From NCBI GenBank assembly GCA_002381865.1, contig DFYO01000054.1, positions 1-64,000 on the forward strand: a DNA stretch of 64,000 nt, given 5' to 3'. This stretch comes from Clostridiales bacterium UBA4080 (GTDB lineage Bacteria > Bacillota > Clostridia > Lachnospirales > Vallitaleaceae). A model generated the notes under the pieces. That model made no database searches. It had not been told where the DNA came from and worked only from the letters and a program-made list of their open reading frames with translations. The first letter of the stretch is position 1. Each line of letters opens with the position of its first letter. A program made the translations under genes and the position numbers. Positions 31,929 through 40,405 of the stretch are shown piece by piece.

Positions 31929-32586
31929 GCTAGGGTTTATAGGCTCTTATAAGGTGGAATTGCTAAAATATTTTGGAAGGTTTCTGACAGATATGGATAA
32001 AAGGGTTGTAATAGCAGATGCAAGTGTAGAGCAGCACCTCTTTGTAACATTACCTTCAAAAAATGAAGAGGAGACAGAATTTCAGGGTATTAGCTATATT
32101 GCTAATTGTAATACGAATGGAAAGCTGAGCAAATTAAATCAAAGAGCCTGTGAAATTATTCTAGTTGATTTTGGGATGAATATAAATTTGACAGAGGATT
32201 ATAAAGAGTGTGACATTTTATTTTTTGTCAGTGATTTCGAAAAACATAATATTATGAAATTGCTTGAAATTTCAGAGCATATAGAGCCAGGTAGTAAAAT
32301 AGTGAAAGTATATAAGGACATATTTCCTTCAAAGATTAATAAAAGATATATAGATTATATTCTAAAGCTTGAGGATAAAGGGAAGGTGCTGGCTGAATAT
32401 GTTATAGAATTTACGGAGAGGGATTATCAGGCAAAATTACTTTGCCAATATGATGATAATTTTTCGCTTAAATATATTTCAAAGGAATATAAAAATATGT
32501 TCTCAGATATAGCAGAGGAGTTGTTTCAAATAACTACGAAAGAGGTCACCAGAAAGCTGAAAAGAGCGGAGGGATTAAGAGTATGA
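31912..32586 (+). CDS. ParA-like protein without a P-loop (TadZ/CpaE-like?)
   Basis: A 224-residue protein starting at GTG 31912 with AGGAGG at 31898-31903 inside the previous gene. The pattern LGFIGSYKVELLKYFGRFL, then KRVVIADAS and EIILVDFGMN, follows the strand-helix order of ParA/MinD folds. However, the first loop has no GKT/S and so no Walker A. It may be a structural, non-hydrolysing relative of the proteins before and after. Overlap with the next gene is ATGA. I do not recognise a named family. Confidence 0.55.
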   Translation: MNSFIKLGFIGSYKVELLKYFGRFLTDMDKRVVIADASVEQHLFVTLPSKNEEETEFQGISYIANCNTNGKLSKLNQRACEIILVDFGMNINLTEDYKECDILFFVSDFEKHNIMKLLEISEHIEPGSKIVKVYKDIFPSKINKRYIDYILKLEDKGKVLAEYVIEFTERDYQAKLLCQYDDNFSLKYISKEYKNMFSDIAEELFQITTKEVTRKLKRAEGLRV

Positions 32587-33392
32587 TAATTGTTTTTGCA
32601 GGGGCAGCAAAAGGGCAGACTGGAACCACGGCTAATATTTCTGCAATAGCAGCTATGTTTGCATTAGAGGAAAAGGGAAAGCTACTATTAATGCATGCAC
32701 AGCATAGAAATAGGGATTTAGAGCATGCTTTTTTAGAAAAAGAATATGTGAATAAGGTTAGTGAGTTATTTAAAGATACCGGATTAGATGGGCTTTATAG
32801 ATTCAGTAATTTGAAAAATAAAGGCGAAGATAGTATTTCAAGATATACAACAAATATAATAAGTAACAAATTGGATTTGCTGATTGGCTCACAAAATACA
32901 AATAGCAGCTTATTTGAAAAAGAGTTTTTTGCATGCTATAGCTTTATAAAAAATAATTATAAAAAAGAATATAGAGCAGTATTTATTGATGCAGGAGGAG
33001 GCTCACAGGAGATTGCAAATTGTTTATTGGCAGAAGCTGATTTGGCAGTAATTAATGCAAACCAAAATATGAATTTGCTGGAAGAGGTCTTTGGAAAGCA
33101 TTATCCAAAAATCAAAGAAAGGGGTTACGTTCTAATTGGAAACTATAATAATAGCTCACGATATTCAATTAAGGCAATTGAAAAAGGATTTAAGGTTAAG
33201 GAAAGAATAGGAGCAGTATATTATAACAGAGAGTTTGCAGATGCATATTGTGAAGGAAGAGCTTTAGAATTTATTATAAGAAATTATGAAAATGACAAGC
33301 AAGATTATAACTACAATTTTGTTAAGCAGTTAAAGACCTCCGTAAAGTATATTTCCAAGGCTATAAAAGCAAAGGAGGAATTATGTGGATAG
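32583..33392 (+). CDS. MinD/TadZ-like P-loop protein with altered Walker A
   Basis: A 269-residue protein with a ParA/MinD-type fold: IIVFAGAAKGQTGTTANISAIA at the N-terminus and AVFIDAGGG near residue 138 (a Walker-B-like element). The deviant Walker A of the family is KGGxGKT; here KGQTGTT keeps the first Lys but has Thr for the second Lys. TadZ/CpaE proteins place Flp pilus machinery in the cell. The start ATG 32583 overlaps the preceding stop, with GGAGGG 9 nt upstream; its end overlaps tadA by 10 nt. ATP hydrolysis is doubtful. Confidence 0.7.
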   Translation: MIIVFAGAAKGQTGTTANISAIAAMFALEEKGKLLLMHAQHRNRDLEHAFLEKEYVNKVSELFKDTGLDGLYRFSNLKNKGEDSISRYTTNIISNKLDLLIGSQNTNSSLFEKEFFACYSFIKNNYKKEYRAVFIDAGGGSQEIANCLLAEADLAVINANQNMNLLEEVFGKHYPKIKERGYVLIGNYNNSSRYSIKAIEKGFKVKERIGAVYYNREFADAYCEGRALEFIIRNYENDKQDYNYNFVKQLKTSVKYISKAIKAKEELCG

Positions 33393-35215
33393 ATGCGTTA
33401 CTAATATCAGTTATATTGCTTATTACAGGTAGCTTAATATTTAAAAGCCTTAGGCTTAAAGAAGAAGAGGCAAGGAAGCCTGAAGAGGAAGAGGATAGGT
33501 TGAGCCTTGAAAAGATTACAGAATTTGTTAAAGAAGAATTTAATGAGCTTCTAAAAAGCAATATATATATGATGAATTTATCAAGGGAGGAATATAGCAA
33601 GAGGGTTACACAAAGAGCACAATTAAGAAGAGCTTTAAAGCACTGTGCATATGGAGATTTAAATTCAAAGGAATATATTAAAAGCTATATTAGGGATATG
33701 CTCGTTAATTCATATGAAATACAAGAAGATAATATTGATAAAGCAATAAGCTTTGAAAATTCCTACAATTTGACTGGACAAGACAAGTTTGAAATATGTC
33801 TGTATCATTATAAAAAAACATATCAATATAATGCATTAGAAAAAATGCTTATAGAAAACAGCTTAGATGGATTAAAGGATGAAGCAGAAGGGTTTTATAT
33901 TGAAAAAGAGGATATTGATCGAATTTACGAGGGAAGAGGAATAAGACTATATGAATTTGAAGACAAGCTGGAGGTGCTAGTCCAGCGAATATATCAGAAA
34001 TATAAGGGCTTTGGGGTAATTGATGAAATAAGGGATATGAGAATTGACGGAGTATCAGGAGGAGTATCAGGAATTGCACCCAATATGCAGGAAATAGATG
34101 AAAAAACGCCATGTTCGCATGATTCAGTTTGGATATTTTTTAAAGGTAAAACTATTCATCTTAGATTTCTCTCCTTTGGGAGTGAAAATGAATTAATCCG
34201 AGTTTGCAAAAATATATATAAGTTCAACAGTCCGGGACAGCTCTCGGAGAGTAATGGGTATAAGGTAAATGAAATGAAGGATGGTTCGCGTGTAGTAGTG
34301 GCAAGACCTCCTTTTTCAGAAAGCTGGGTATTTTTTGTAAGAAAATTTGATAGTATTTCAAGTGTAAGGGCAGAAGAACTAATTACGGATAATAATGCAA
34401 AGCTGCCGATTGAGCTTATGAAGTGGCTGGTAAAAGGCTGCAGAGTTACGGCAATTACTGGAAGCCAAGGGACGGGAAAAACTACCCTGCTTATGTCTGT
34501 AATCAAGTATATAAATCCTTCGTTCGCACTTAGGATACAAGAGATGTCTTTTGAACTGCAGCTTAGAAAGCTTTATCCAGAAAGGAATATTTTGACCTTT
34601 AGGGAAACAACAACTATATCAGGACAGGAAGGTCTTAATCTTCAAAAGAAAACAGATGGTGTTGTTAATATTTTAGGAGAGGTTGCAGAGGCAGGAATGG
34701 CAGTTCTTATGATTCAAATGAGCCAGATAGCTTCTCTATTCACGCTATTTACTCATCATGCTAAAACAACAGAGCATCTGGTATATTCCATAAGAAATAA
34801 TTTGCTTCAGACAGGAGCCTTTACACATGAAAAAATTGCTGAACAGCAGGTGCTAGATGTACTCAATTTTGATATTCATTTGAATAAATCAGCCATGGGA
34901 CATCGCTATATAGAGAGAATCACTGAAATAGTACCGTCCAAAATATTTGATGAATATCCTCAAAGCTATAAAGAGATAAAAGACAAAGATGTAATGCTAG
35001 AAGCATTTATGGATAATGTTAATGAGTTTTTTTGCAGAATGACAGATAGAAAAAGCTTTGAAGCAAGGGATATTGTTGTATATTGTGAGGGAGAATATAA
35101 GGCTTTAAGTCCAATATCTGAGAAGATGCAGGAAGAAATGACAAAGTTTTTTTCTGCTCAAGAAAAGGAAGAATTTCGAAATTTTATAGATATATATTGG
35201 AGTGGGGTTATATGA
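33383..35215 (+). CDS. tadA: TadA/CpaF-family secretion ATPase
   Basis: A 610-residue type II/IV secretion ATPase that would power pilin assembly. The Walker A GSQGTGKTT starts at residue 360; a Walker-B-type region with ILGEVAEAGMAVLM and the His-rich TLFTHHAKTTEHLV follow near residues 425-460, as in TadA/CpaF. A hydrophobic segment at residues 1-20 is unusual for TadA, which is normally soluble. The N-terminal 170 residues are charged and helical. AAAGGAGG precedes ATG 33383. It overlaps both neighbours. At 610 residues it is longer than typical TadA (about 420-480). Confidence 0.85.
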   Translation: MWIDALLISVILLITGSLIFKSLRLKEEEARKPEEEEDRLSLEKITEFVKEEFNELLKSNIYMMNLSREEYSKRVTQRAQLRRALKHCAYGDLNSKEYIKSYIRDMLVNSYEIQEDNIDKAISFENSYNLTGQDKFEICLYHYKKTYQYNALEKMLIENSLDGLKDEAEGFYIEKEDIDRIYEGRGIRLYEFEDKLEVLVQRIYQKYKGFGVIDEIRDMRIDGVSGGVSGIAPNMQEIDEKTPCSHDSVWIFFKGKTIHLRFLSFGSENELIRVCKNIYKFNSPGQLSESNGYKVNEMKDGSRVVVARPPFSESWVFFVRKFDSISSVRAEELITDNNAKLPIELMKWLVKGCRVTAITGSQGTGKTTLLMSVIKYINPSFALRIQEMSFELQLRKLYPERNILTFRETTTISGQEGLNLQKKTDGVVNILGEVAEAGMAVLMIQMSQIASLFTLFTHHAKTTEHLVYSIRNNLLQTGAFTHEKIAEQQVLDVLNFDIHLNKSAMGHRYIERITEIVPSKIFDEYPQSYKEIKDKDVMLEAFMDNVNEFFCRMTDRKSFEARDIVVYCEGEYKALSPISEKMQEEMTKFFSAQEKEEFRNFIDIYWSGVI

Positions 35216-37185
35216 AAGAGATTAAGCTTATAGCTTTGTTAGTCCTAGTTATATTGATTTCGGCATTATTAATTATGGGCTTGAAAGGATATGAAAAGAA
35301 AATAAAGGGAATTAAAAACAGACTAAAAAGCAATATATTTGTAAGTCTGTATTATGTGTTAATCAAATACTCAATAAGTCGAAAATATTTATTAATGGTA
35401 AGAAAAAGAGTTCAGAGAATGGATTTGTCAGACAGTTTTACAATTACTGTAAGAAGTATGCAAATAGCCTGTTGCAGTTTTAGTGTGGTAATGGTGCTTG
35501 GGATATGGGTTCTTTGTATTAGCAATGAGTTGTATTTTTTGCTGGCAGGCTGGTCATTAATTTATATAATTCATAATCAGGTGTTCAGACTTTTTGTTGA
35601 GATTAAAGAAAATCAGCTATTAAGACAGCTCCAGAAGCTGATTGGAGATGTAAGACATCATTATCATGAGCATGGGATGATTGATGAGGCTATTTATGAT
35701 AGTATTGAGGATTGCTCCTATGATATAGGTCATCATGCAACAAAAATTTATGAGGTATTAACCGCACAGGATATGGAATTAAAGCTAAATGCGTATTATG
35801 AGATGGTGCCTAACAAGTATTTTAAAACCTTTGTGGCATTATGCTATATGGTTCAGAAATTTGGAGATGTACAAACAGAAGGAAAATCATTGCTTTTAAA
35901 TAACTTAAATTATTTGAAGCAGGAAATTGAAATTGAAATCTTAAAAAGACAGAGGCTAGATTATTTATTTAAAAGCTTATCTTTAATAGCGGTTATGCCA
36001 ATCTTCTTTTTGCCATTAATTGAAAAATGGGCAGTTGGAAATTTAAAAGAGCTGGCAATGTATTATCATGGAGAATATGGGTTTTTAGTTCAAATATTAT
36101 TAATATTGACTGTTGCGGGCGCCTTTTCCTTAATTAACAGGATGCAGAGCAGCTATGAGTATGAAGAGGATACAATTTTTAATAAAGCAGAGGACAGAGT
36201 TTTTAAAATAAAGGTGTTTAAAGTATTTACTAGAAGATGGATAGAAGCAAATTATTCAAAAGCTATGAGAAGGGAAAGGCTTTTGAGAGATTCAAAAAGC
36301 AAGCTGACAATAGAAAAATTATATATAAAAAGACTTGTTTATCTGACGGGAGGAATTATTCTAAGTCTACTTGTGATTTTACATTCACAAGAGCTTAAAA
36401 AAAGAAGTATAGCTAGCCTAGAGGAATTTAATAGTATTCCCAGTAACAAAGAAATAATTATAGATAGCAAAGACATAAAAACATTATTAAAAAGCAAAAA
36501 CAGAGAAAGAATTGAAGAATATTTAATAAGGAATACAGTAGAGGATAAAAAAACAGCTGAAATTTATTCTGCTAAGCTTTTAGTAAAGGCAAAGGAATAT
36601 AGTAAGGTTTACTTTAAGTGGTATCATTTGATTGTTTGTTTTGCTATAGGGGCTTTAGGAGGACAGCTACCAATATTATTATTGATTTTTAAGAAAAGAA
36701 TGCTGGTATTTGTAAAAGAAGACGAGATAATGCAATTTTACACAATAATACTGATGTTAATGCATATTGAAAGAATTTCAGCAGAGGATATTCTTGAGTG
36801 GATGGGCGTGTTTTCAAATGTTTTCAAGGAAGGTATTGAAAGGTGTATTAATAACTTTGAATATGGGGATTACTTAGCATTGGAAGAGCTAAAAAACCAA
36901 GAAAGATATCCGCCGCTAGAAAGAATTATTGAAAATTTACAAGCCGCTACAACGAGTATAACGATTAAGCAAGCCTTTGATGAGCTAAAAACAGAAAGGT
37001 ACTATTATCAGGAAAAAAGAAAACAAGATAATGAAATAATGGTCAGTAAAAAAGGAGCATATGGAAGAATAATAGCATTTACTCCATTTGCAGCTACAGT
37101 TATTTTGTATCTTATTGTACCCTTTATACACTTAAGTATAAATCAATTTATTCAGTATTCAAATCAAATAACAGATTATCTGTAA
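35212..37185 (+). CDS. Probable fused TadB-TadC-like membrane protein
   Basis: A 657-residue membrane protein with membrane segments clustered in two halves (near residues 5-25, 85-130 and 260-315; then near 375-390, 460-490 and 620-640). The soluble parts contain helix-rich stretches with the type II secretion F-domain feel (QLQKLIGDVRHHYHEHGMIDEA; TTSITIKQAFDELKTERYYY). Tad systems normally have separate TadB and TadC of about 300 residues each; this length and symmetry suggest a fusion. It starts at ATG 35212, overlapping the tadA stop. Identification depends on context; direct similarity is weak. Confidence 0.65.
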   Translation: MKEIKLIALLVLVILISALLIMGLKGYEKKIKGIKNRLKSNIFVSLYYVLIKYSISRKYLLMVRKRVQRMDLSDSFTITVRSMQIACCSFSVVMVLGIWVLCISNELYFLLAGWSLIYIIHNQVFRLFVEIKENQLLRQLQKLIGDVRHHYHEHGMIDEAIYDSIEDCSYDIGHHATKIYEVLTAQDMELKLNAYYEMVPNKYFKTFVALCYMVQKFGDVQTEGKSLLLNNLNYLKQEIEIEILKRQRLDYLFKSLSLIAVMPIFFLPLIEKWAVGNLKELAMYYHGEYGFLVQILLILTVAGAFSLINRMQSSYEYEEDTIFNKAEDRVFKIKVFKVFTRRWIEANYSKAMRRERLLRDSKSKLTIEKLYIKRLVYLTGGIILSLLVILHSQELKKRSIASLEEFNSIPSNKEIIIDSKDIKTLLKSKNRERIEEYLIRNTVEDKKTAEIYSAKLLVKAKEYSKVYFKWYHLIVCFAIGALGGQLPILLLIFKKRMLVFVKEDEIMQFYTIILMLMHIERISAEDILEWMGVFSNVFKEGIERCINNFEYGDYLALEELKNQERYPPLERIIENLQAATTSITIKQAFDELKTERYYYQEKRKQDNEIMVSKKGAYGRIIAFTPFAATVILYLIVPFIHLSINQFIQYSNQITDYL

Positions 37186-37197
37186 AAGGAGAGCAAA

Positions 37198-37659
37198 ATG
37201 AATGAAAATGTATTAGGATTTATTAAATGGGCAGCGGGAATAGTAATTACCTTAGCAATAATAAGTATAGCCTTTATTGTATTTAATATTGCTAAAGATG
37301 GAACAATGGCAGGAGTAAATAAGATAGGTAATATGAATTCACAGATTGCAGAGAGCGATATTACTATTTATGATGAGCAAGAGGTTTCAGGGTCAGAAGT
37401 TATCAATGTAATTCGAAAAAACAAGGATAGCTATCTGGGTATTTTAGTGAAAACAGGTAAAAACACAAGTGGCACATGGTATGGGTACAGCGGAAGTATT
37501 TCGGGGGGGACAGCTACACTATCGGGAGTATCCTCAGTTACACTTAGTAATGCATTAGATGAAACCAGCAATCAGTATATCAACCCTAATGGCAGATTTG
37601 ATGGAAAGATATTTCGTGATGAAAATGGTTCAGCTGTTGCCATAAGCTTTACTCAGTAA
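37198..37659 (+). CDS. Pilin-like single-helix membrane protein
   Basis: A 153-residue protein with one N-terminal hydrophobic helix (about residues 8-31) followed by a small Ser/Gly/Thr-rich domain containing SGTWYGYSGSISGGTATLSG. The design matches Flp-type pilins or pseudopilins of Clostridia, though it lacks an obvious prepilin peptidase site of the classic GFTLIE kind. AAAGGAG precedes ATG 37198, 12 bp after the TadBC-like gene. It is the best candidate for the major filament subunit. Confidence 0.55.
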   Translation: MNENVLGFIKWAAGIVITLAIISIAFIVFNIAKDGTMAGVNKIGNMNSQIAESDITIYDEQEVSGSEVINVIRKNKDSYLGILVKTGKNTSGTWYGYSGSISGGTATLSGVSSVTLSNALDETSNQYINPNGRFDGKIFRDENGSAVAISFTQ

Positions 37660-37663
37660 AAGT

Positions 37664-38026
37664 ATGAATAAGCAAAGTACAGATTATATTTTTGAGCTTG
37701 CTGCCTTATTTATGTTTATTATTGCTATGTCCTTGTTTTTGGTTGAAAAAAAAGCAAGTGAACAATTGTTTTATTCCTTTGAACGCTCATATATGAATAG
37801 GGATAGTGTTTATGAGGGGAGATCAGAAAAACATCAAGAAGAGGTTAAAGGTAGCGAGCTGGTCTTAATTGCAATGAACCCGAAAAATCATCCTGTGTAT
37901 TTTGAAGGGAAGCTGTATTTGCAGGAAGAGGAGATTGATATAAGCAAAATAAAGCTGGATAAAGAATACATAGAAAGTATTATTTTAGATAGTAAAGGTG
38001 AAATAACAGCAGTGGTTTATGAATAA
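37664..38026 (+). CDS. Small membrane-anchored protein, possible minor pilin
   Basis: A 120-residue protein with one N-terminal hydrophobic helix (residues 9-26) and a charged outer domain. It starts 4 bp after the previous stop and has no good ribosome site, so it probably relies on coupling. Its last codons lie in the first copy of a 34-bp tandem repeat that continues downstream. Family not recognised. Confidence 0.5.
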   Translation: MNKQSTDYIFELAALFMFIIAMSLFLVEKKASEQLFYSFERSYMNRDSVYEGRSEKHQEEVKGSELVLIAMNPKNHPVYFEGKLYLQEEEIDISKIKLDKEYIESIILDSKGEITAVVYE

Positions 38027-38099
38027 TAAAAGTGAAATAACAGCAGTGGTTTATGAATAATAAAAGTGAAATAACAGCAGTGGTTTATAAATAACAAGG
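37998..38099 (+). repeat. Three tandem copies of a 34-bp unit at a gene end
   Basis: The unit begins GTGAAATAACAGCAGTGG and repeats with a period of exactly 34 bp at 37998, 38032 and 38066. Copies 1 and 2 are identical; copy 3 has one substitution (TATGAA to TATAAA) and diverges at its last bases. Copy 1 encodes the final residues and stop codon of the upstream gene. Since the stop lies in copy 1, copies 2 and 3 are untranslated. Confidence 0.97.
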
Positions 38100-38116
38100 G
38101 TTATAAGAGGTAGAGA

Positions 38117-38638
38117 ATGAATGATTCAATAGGAAAACTATTTGTTATTGTTTTGGGTGCATTTCTTATGGTGTTTTTTCCACTAATACAGATGCTGGAG
38201 AATCAGGAAGATATTAGTAGAATGTTTGTACAAACTGAAGCGGGCAGATTTGTTGACTCAGTTAGAAATACAGGATATATAACTCCAAGAATGTATCAAG
38301 ATTTTTTAACAGCATTAGCATCCTCCGGTATGCTATTTGAAATAGAGCTTGAGCATTTGCATAGAAAGTATGATCCGGTATATGTTGATCCACTGGAAAG
38401 TAATAGTTTTACTGGGGAGGTAAAAGTGAATTATAATGCCTTTTACACAGAAGATATATTAATGGAGCTTACAGAAGAAGCGGCTAAAGAAAGATATGTG
38501 CTTTCAAAGGGAGATTATTTTACGGTTAATATAAGCAACAGGGAAAAGACGTTGGCAACAAAAACAAAGGAATTATTTCTGGGGAGTGATTTTCCAGTTG
38601 AAACAATTATTGTAAGATATGGAGGCATGGTACATTGA
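38117..38638 (+). CDS. TadE-like pseudopilin candidate
   Basis: A 173-residue protein with one N-terminal membrane helix (about residues 8-26) and an outer domain that includes GRFVDSVRNTGYITPRMYQDFLTAL, a pattern seen in TadE-type or tight-adherence proteins of Clostridia. GAGGTAGAG precedes ATG 38117. Its stop codon overlaps the TTG start of the next gene. Function inferred from position. Confidence 0.55.
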   Translation: MNDSIGKLFVIVLGAFLMVFFPLIQMLENQEDISRMFVQTEAGRFVDSVRNTGYITPRMYQDFLTALASSGMLFEIELEHLHRKYDPVYVDPLESNSFTGEVKVNYNAFYTEDILMELTEEAAKERYVLSKGDYFTVNISNREKTLATKTKELFLGSDFPVETIIVRYGGMVH

Positions 38639-39588
38639 AAATCAGTGATTGGATTATAGTATTTATATTAATAATAATTCCCTTTGTAATGATTACAAAT
38701 ATAAAAAAAAGCAATACAAGGTATCTTATGGATAAAAATATTCAACTAGATAAAATACTTGGAAGTGCTGTATCAGACGGAGCGGCGAAGCTTTATGAAA
38801 GAGGTGATAGCAGTAGAATTGTATTAAACAAAGAAAATGCAATTGAAACGTTTTATTTTTCACTAAAAAATAATTTAAAGTATACAACCGATGAATACCA
38901 GATGAAGCTATTAAAAACATATACTCCTGCAATTATAATCTTAGAGTATGACGGGTGTTGCTTATGTTCATTTGAAGTAAATACGGATAATAATGGCGAG
39001 AAACATCAAGCGCAGATAATAAGACCAAAAAAATACTATATGTATGAAACACCAGATTTTATTTGTAATTTTACAATATCAGACACTATTATTATATACA
39101 ATAAAAAGACAGGAGAAAGAATAGTGGGAAAACGAGAGGATTTAATTCAAGAAAGTATGCCGAGATTTTTAGAAAGCAAGATAGAATTCGAAGCTTTAAG
39201 ATACAGAGTAATGACTAAGGTCGTTGAGACGGAAATGCTTAAGGGAATTAACAAGCATAACTTAATGGCAAAAAACAATTCTATAAGCTATGAGTTTTAT
39301 TTGCCGACAATTGATGATGAGGATTGGGAAAGAACAATTGAAAGTATTGGCATGATTGCATTTTTTCAGGGCATGCCTTTAAACATTGGAGACAGTGTAT
39401 ATAATGGTTATGCACTTGCTGGAGCTCAAATATTTAAGCAAGAGGGATACTACTTAGATTATGAAAACGGACTTTCATACTATCACAGAGCAGGCTGTAC
39501 AAAGCTGAAGAATCAAGAACTTAGATATGCAAATCCAGAAGAATGTGCAAAGGAAGGAGCCTTTCCCTGTGATATTTGTAAACCGTAA
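38635..39588 (+). CDS. Membrane-anchored protein with Ada/Zn-ribbon-like C-terminus
   Basis: A 317-residue protein starting at TTG 38635, with GGAGG at 38621-38625 and a TTGA overlap with the preceding gene. It has one N-terminal membrane helix (residues 6-22). The last 40 residues contain YHRAGCTKL, then an Ala/Glu spacer and PCDICKP, a His-Cys-Cys-Cys pattern known from Ada-type metal-binding ends of secreted Firmicutes proteins. An extra CCLC lies near residue 103. It closes the Tad-like operon; the middle region is not recognised. The metal tail outside the cell could act in surface binding, which is inference. Confidence 0.6.
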   Translation: MKISDWIIVFILIIIPFVMITNIKKSNTRYLMDKNIQLDKILGSAVSDGAAKLYERGDSSRIVLNKENAIETFYFSLKNNLKYTTDEYQMKLLKTYTPAIIILEYDGCCLCSFEVNTDNNGEKHQAQIIRPKKYYMYETPDFICNFTISDTIIIYNKKTGERIVGKREDLIQESMPRFLESKIEFEALRYRVMTKVVETEMLKGINKHNLMAKNNSISYEFYLPTIDDEDWERTIESIGMIAFFQGMPLNIGDSVYNGYALAGAQIFKQEGYYLDYENGLSYYHRAGCTKLKNQELRYANPEECAKEGAFPCDICKP

Positions 39589-40179
39589 TTATTTTTTGCG
39601 GTTATTTTTTTTTGTAGTATTTTTTTTAACTGAATATCCAAAGTGTCCTAGGTACTTACCTAATCCAAAATAACTGCCATGAGAGTAGCATAGAGGCTTG
39701 GAATCGTTAAAGTGAAATTTGTTAGAGGAGTCCATAAGAGAGTCATCGACATGGATTGCTAATACCTTTGCTATAAACAAATCATGGGAACCCAGCTCTT
39801 TTACTTCGACTACCTTGCATTCTATGTTTACGGGGCTTTCTTTAATTCTCGGACATTTTACATAACTCGATGGTTCAGGAGTCAGCTTGGTTTCCAAAAA
39901 CTTATTAACATCTCTGCCAGATTTTACACCACAGTAATCAGTAGCCTTAACCATTGTCTCGGTTGTAAGATTTACAACAAACTCACCACTATTTTTGATT
40001 AAAGAATAGGAATGCCTTGAGGGACGCAGAGATATTGAAAGCATGGGGGGATTTGTACAAATAGTTCCTGCCCAAGCTACAGTCACCATATTATAATCAC
40101 TTGGATTGCTGCCACAGGATACAATAACTGCTGGCAGAGGATATAACATATTGCCAGGCTTCCATTCAATTTTAGACAT
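39589..40179 (-). CDS. Flavin reductase-like protein (flavoredoxin family)
   Basis: A 196-residue FMN-binding split-barrel protein. The family pattern is seen in PAVIVSCG, NMVTVAWAGTICTNPPMLSISLRPSRHS and FVVNLTTE. Related proteins reduce flavins or bind FMN as electron carriers in anaerobes. It is on the minus strand, convergent with the Tad-like operon, whose last stop abuts its own stop. GGAGC before the start fits. The C-terminus is a Lys/Asn-rich tail (KKNTTKKNNRKK) of low complexity. Confidence 0.88.
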   Translation of the reverse strand: MSKIEWKPGNMLYPLPAVIVSCGSNPSDYNMVTVAWAGTICTNPPMLSISLRPSRHSYSLIKNSGEFVVNLTTETMVKATDYCGVKSGRDVNKFLETKLTPEPSSYVKCPRIKESPVNIECKVVEVKELGSHDLFIAKVLAIHVDDSLMDSSNKFHFNDSKPLCYSHGSYFGLGKYLGHFGYSVKKNTTKKNNRKK

Positions 40180-40347
40180 AGTTTTGCTCCTTTATAGTAA
40201 AGTAATAGGTTAGTTGATAGCTTTTAAAATATTAAGTTTATTTTAGGCAAGACTTAGAAGAATGTCAATAGTAGTGAAGATAGAGTATAGTATAGGGTAA
40301 TGTTATATAAGGTATAAATATTTGGAAAAACAATAATAATATATAAA

Positions 40348-40376
40348 TTCACTTATTTTTTAAAATATGGTAAAAT
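40348..40376 (+). promoter_or_regulatory. Promoter upstream of the membrane protein/radical SAM genes
   Basis: TTCACT (40348-40353), 17-bp spacer and TAAAAT (40371-40376) with an extended TG at 40368-40369. It lies 30 bp before ATG 40406 and would transcribe the membrane protein, radical SAM and metallopeptidase genes together. Confidence 0.55.
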
Positions 40377-40405
40377 TAATAATAATTGACAAGGACGGTG
40401 AGTTT

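Noticed and set aside
37998..38099. Tandem repeat considered as a CRISPR array
   Set aside because: Units are contiguous with no spacers, and one copy is coding sequence.
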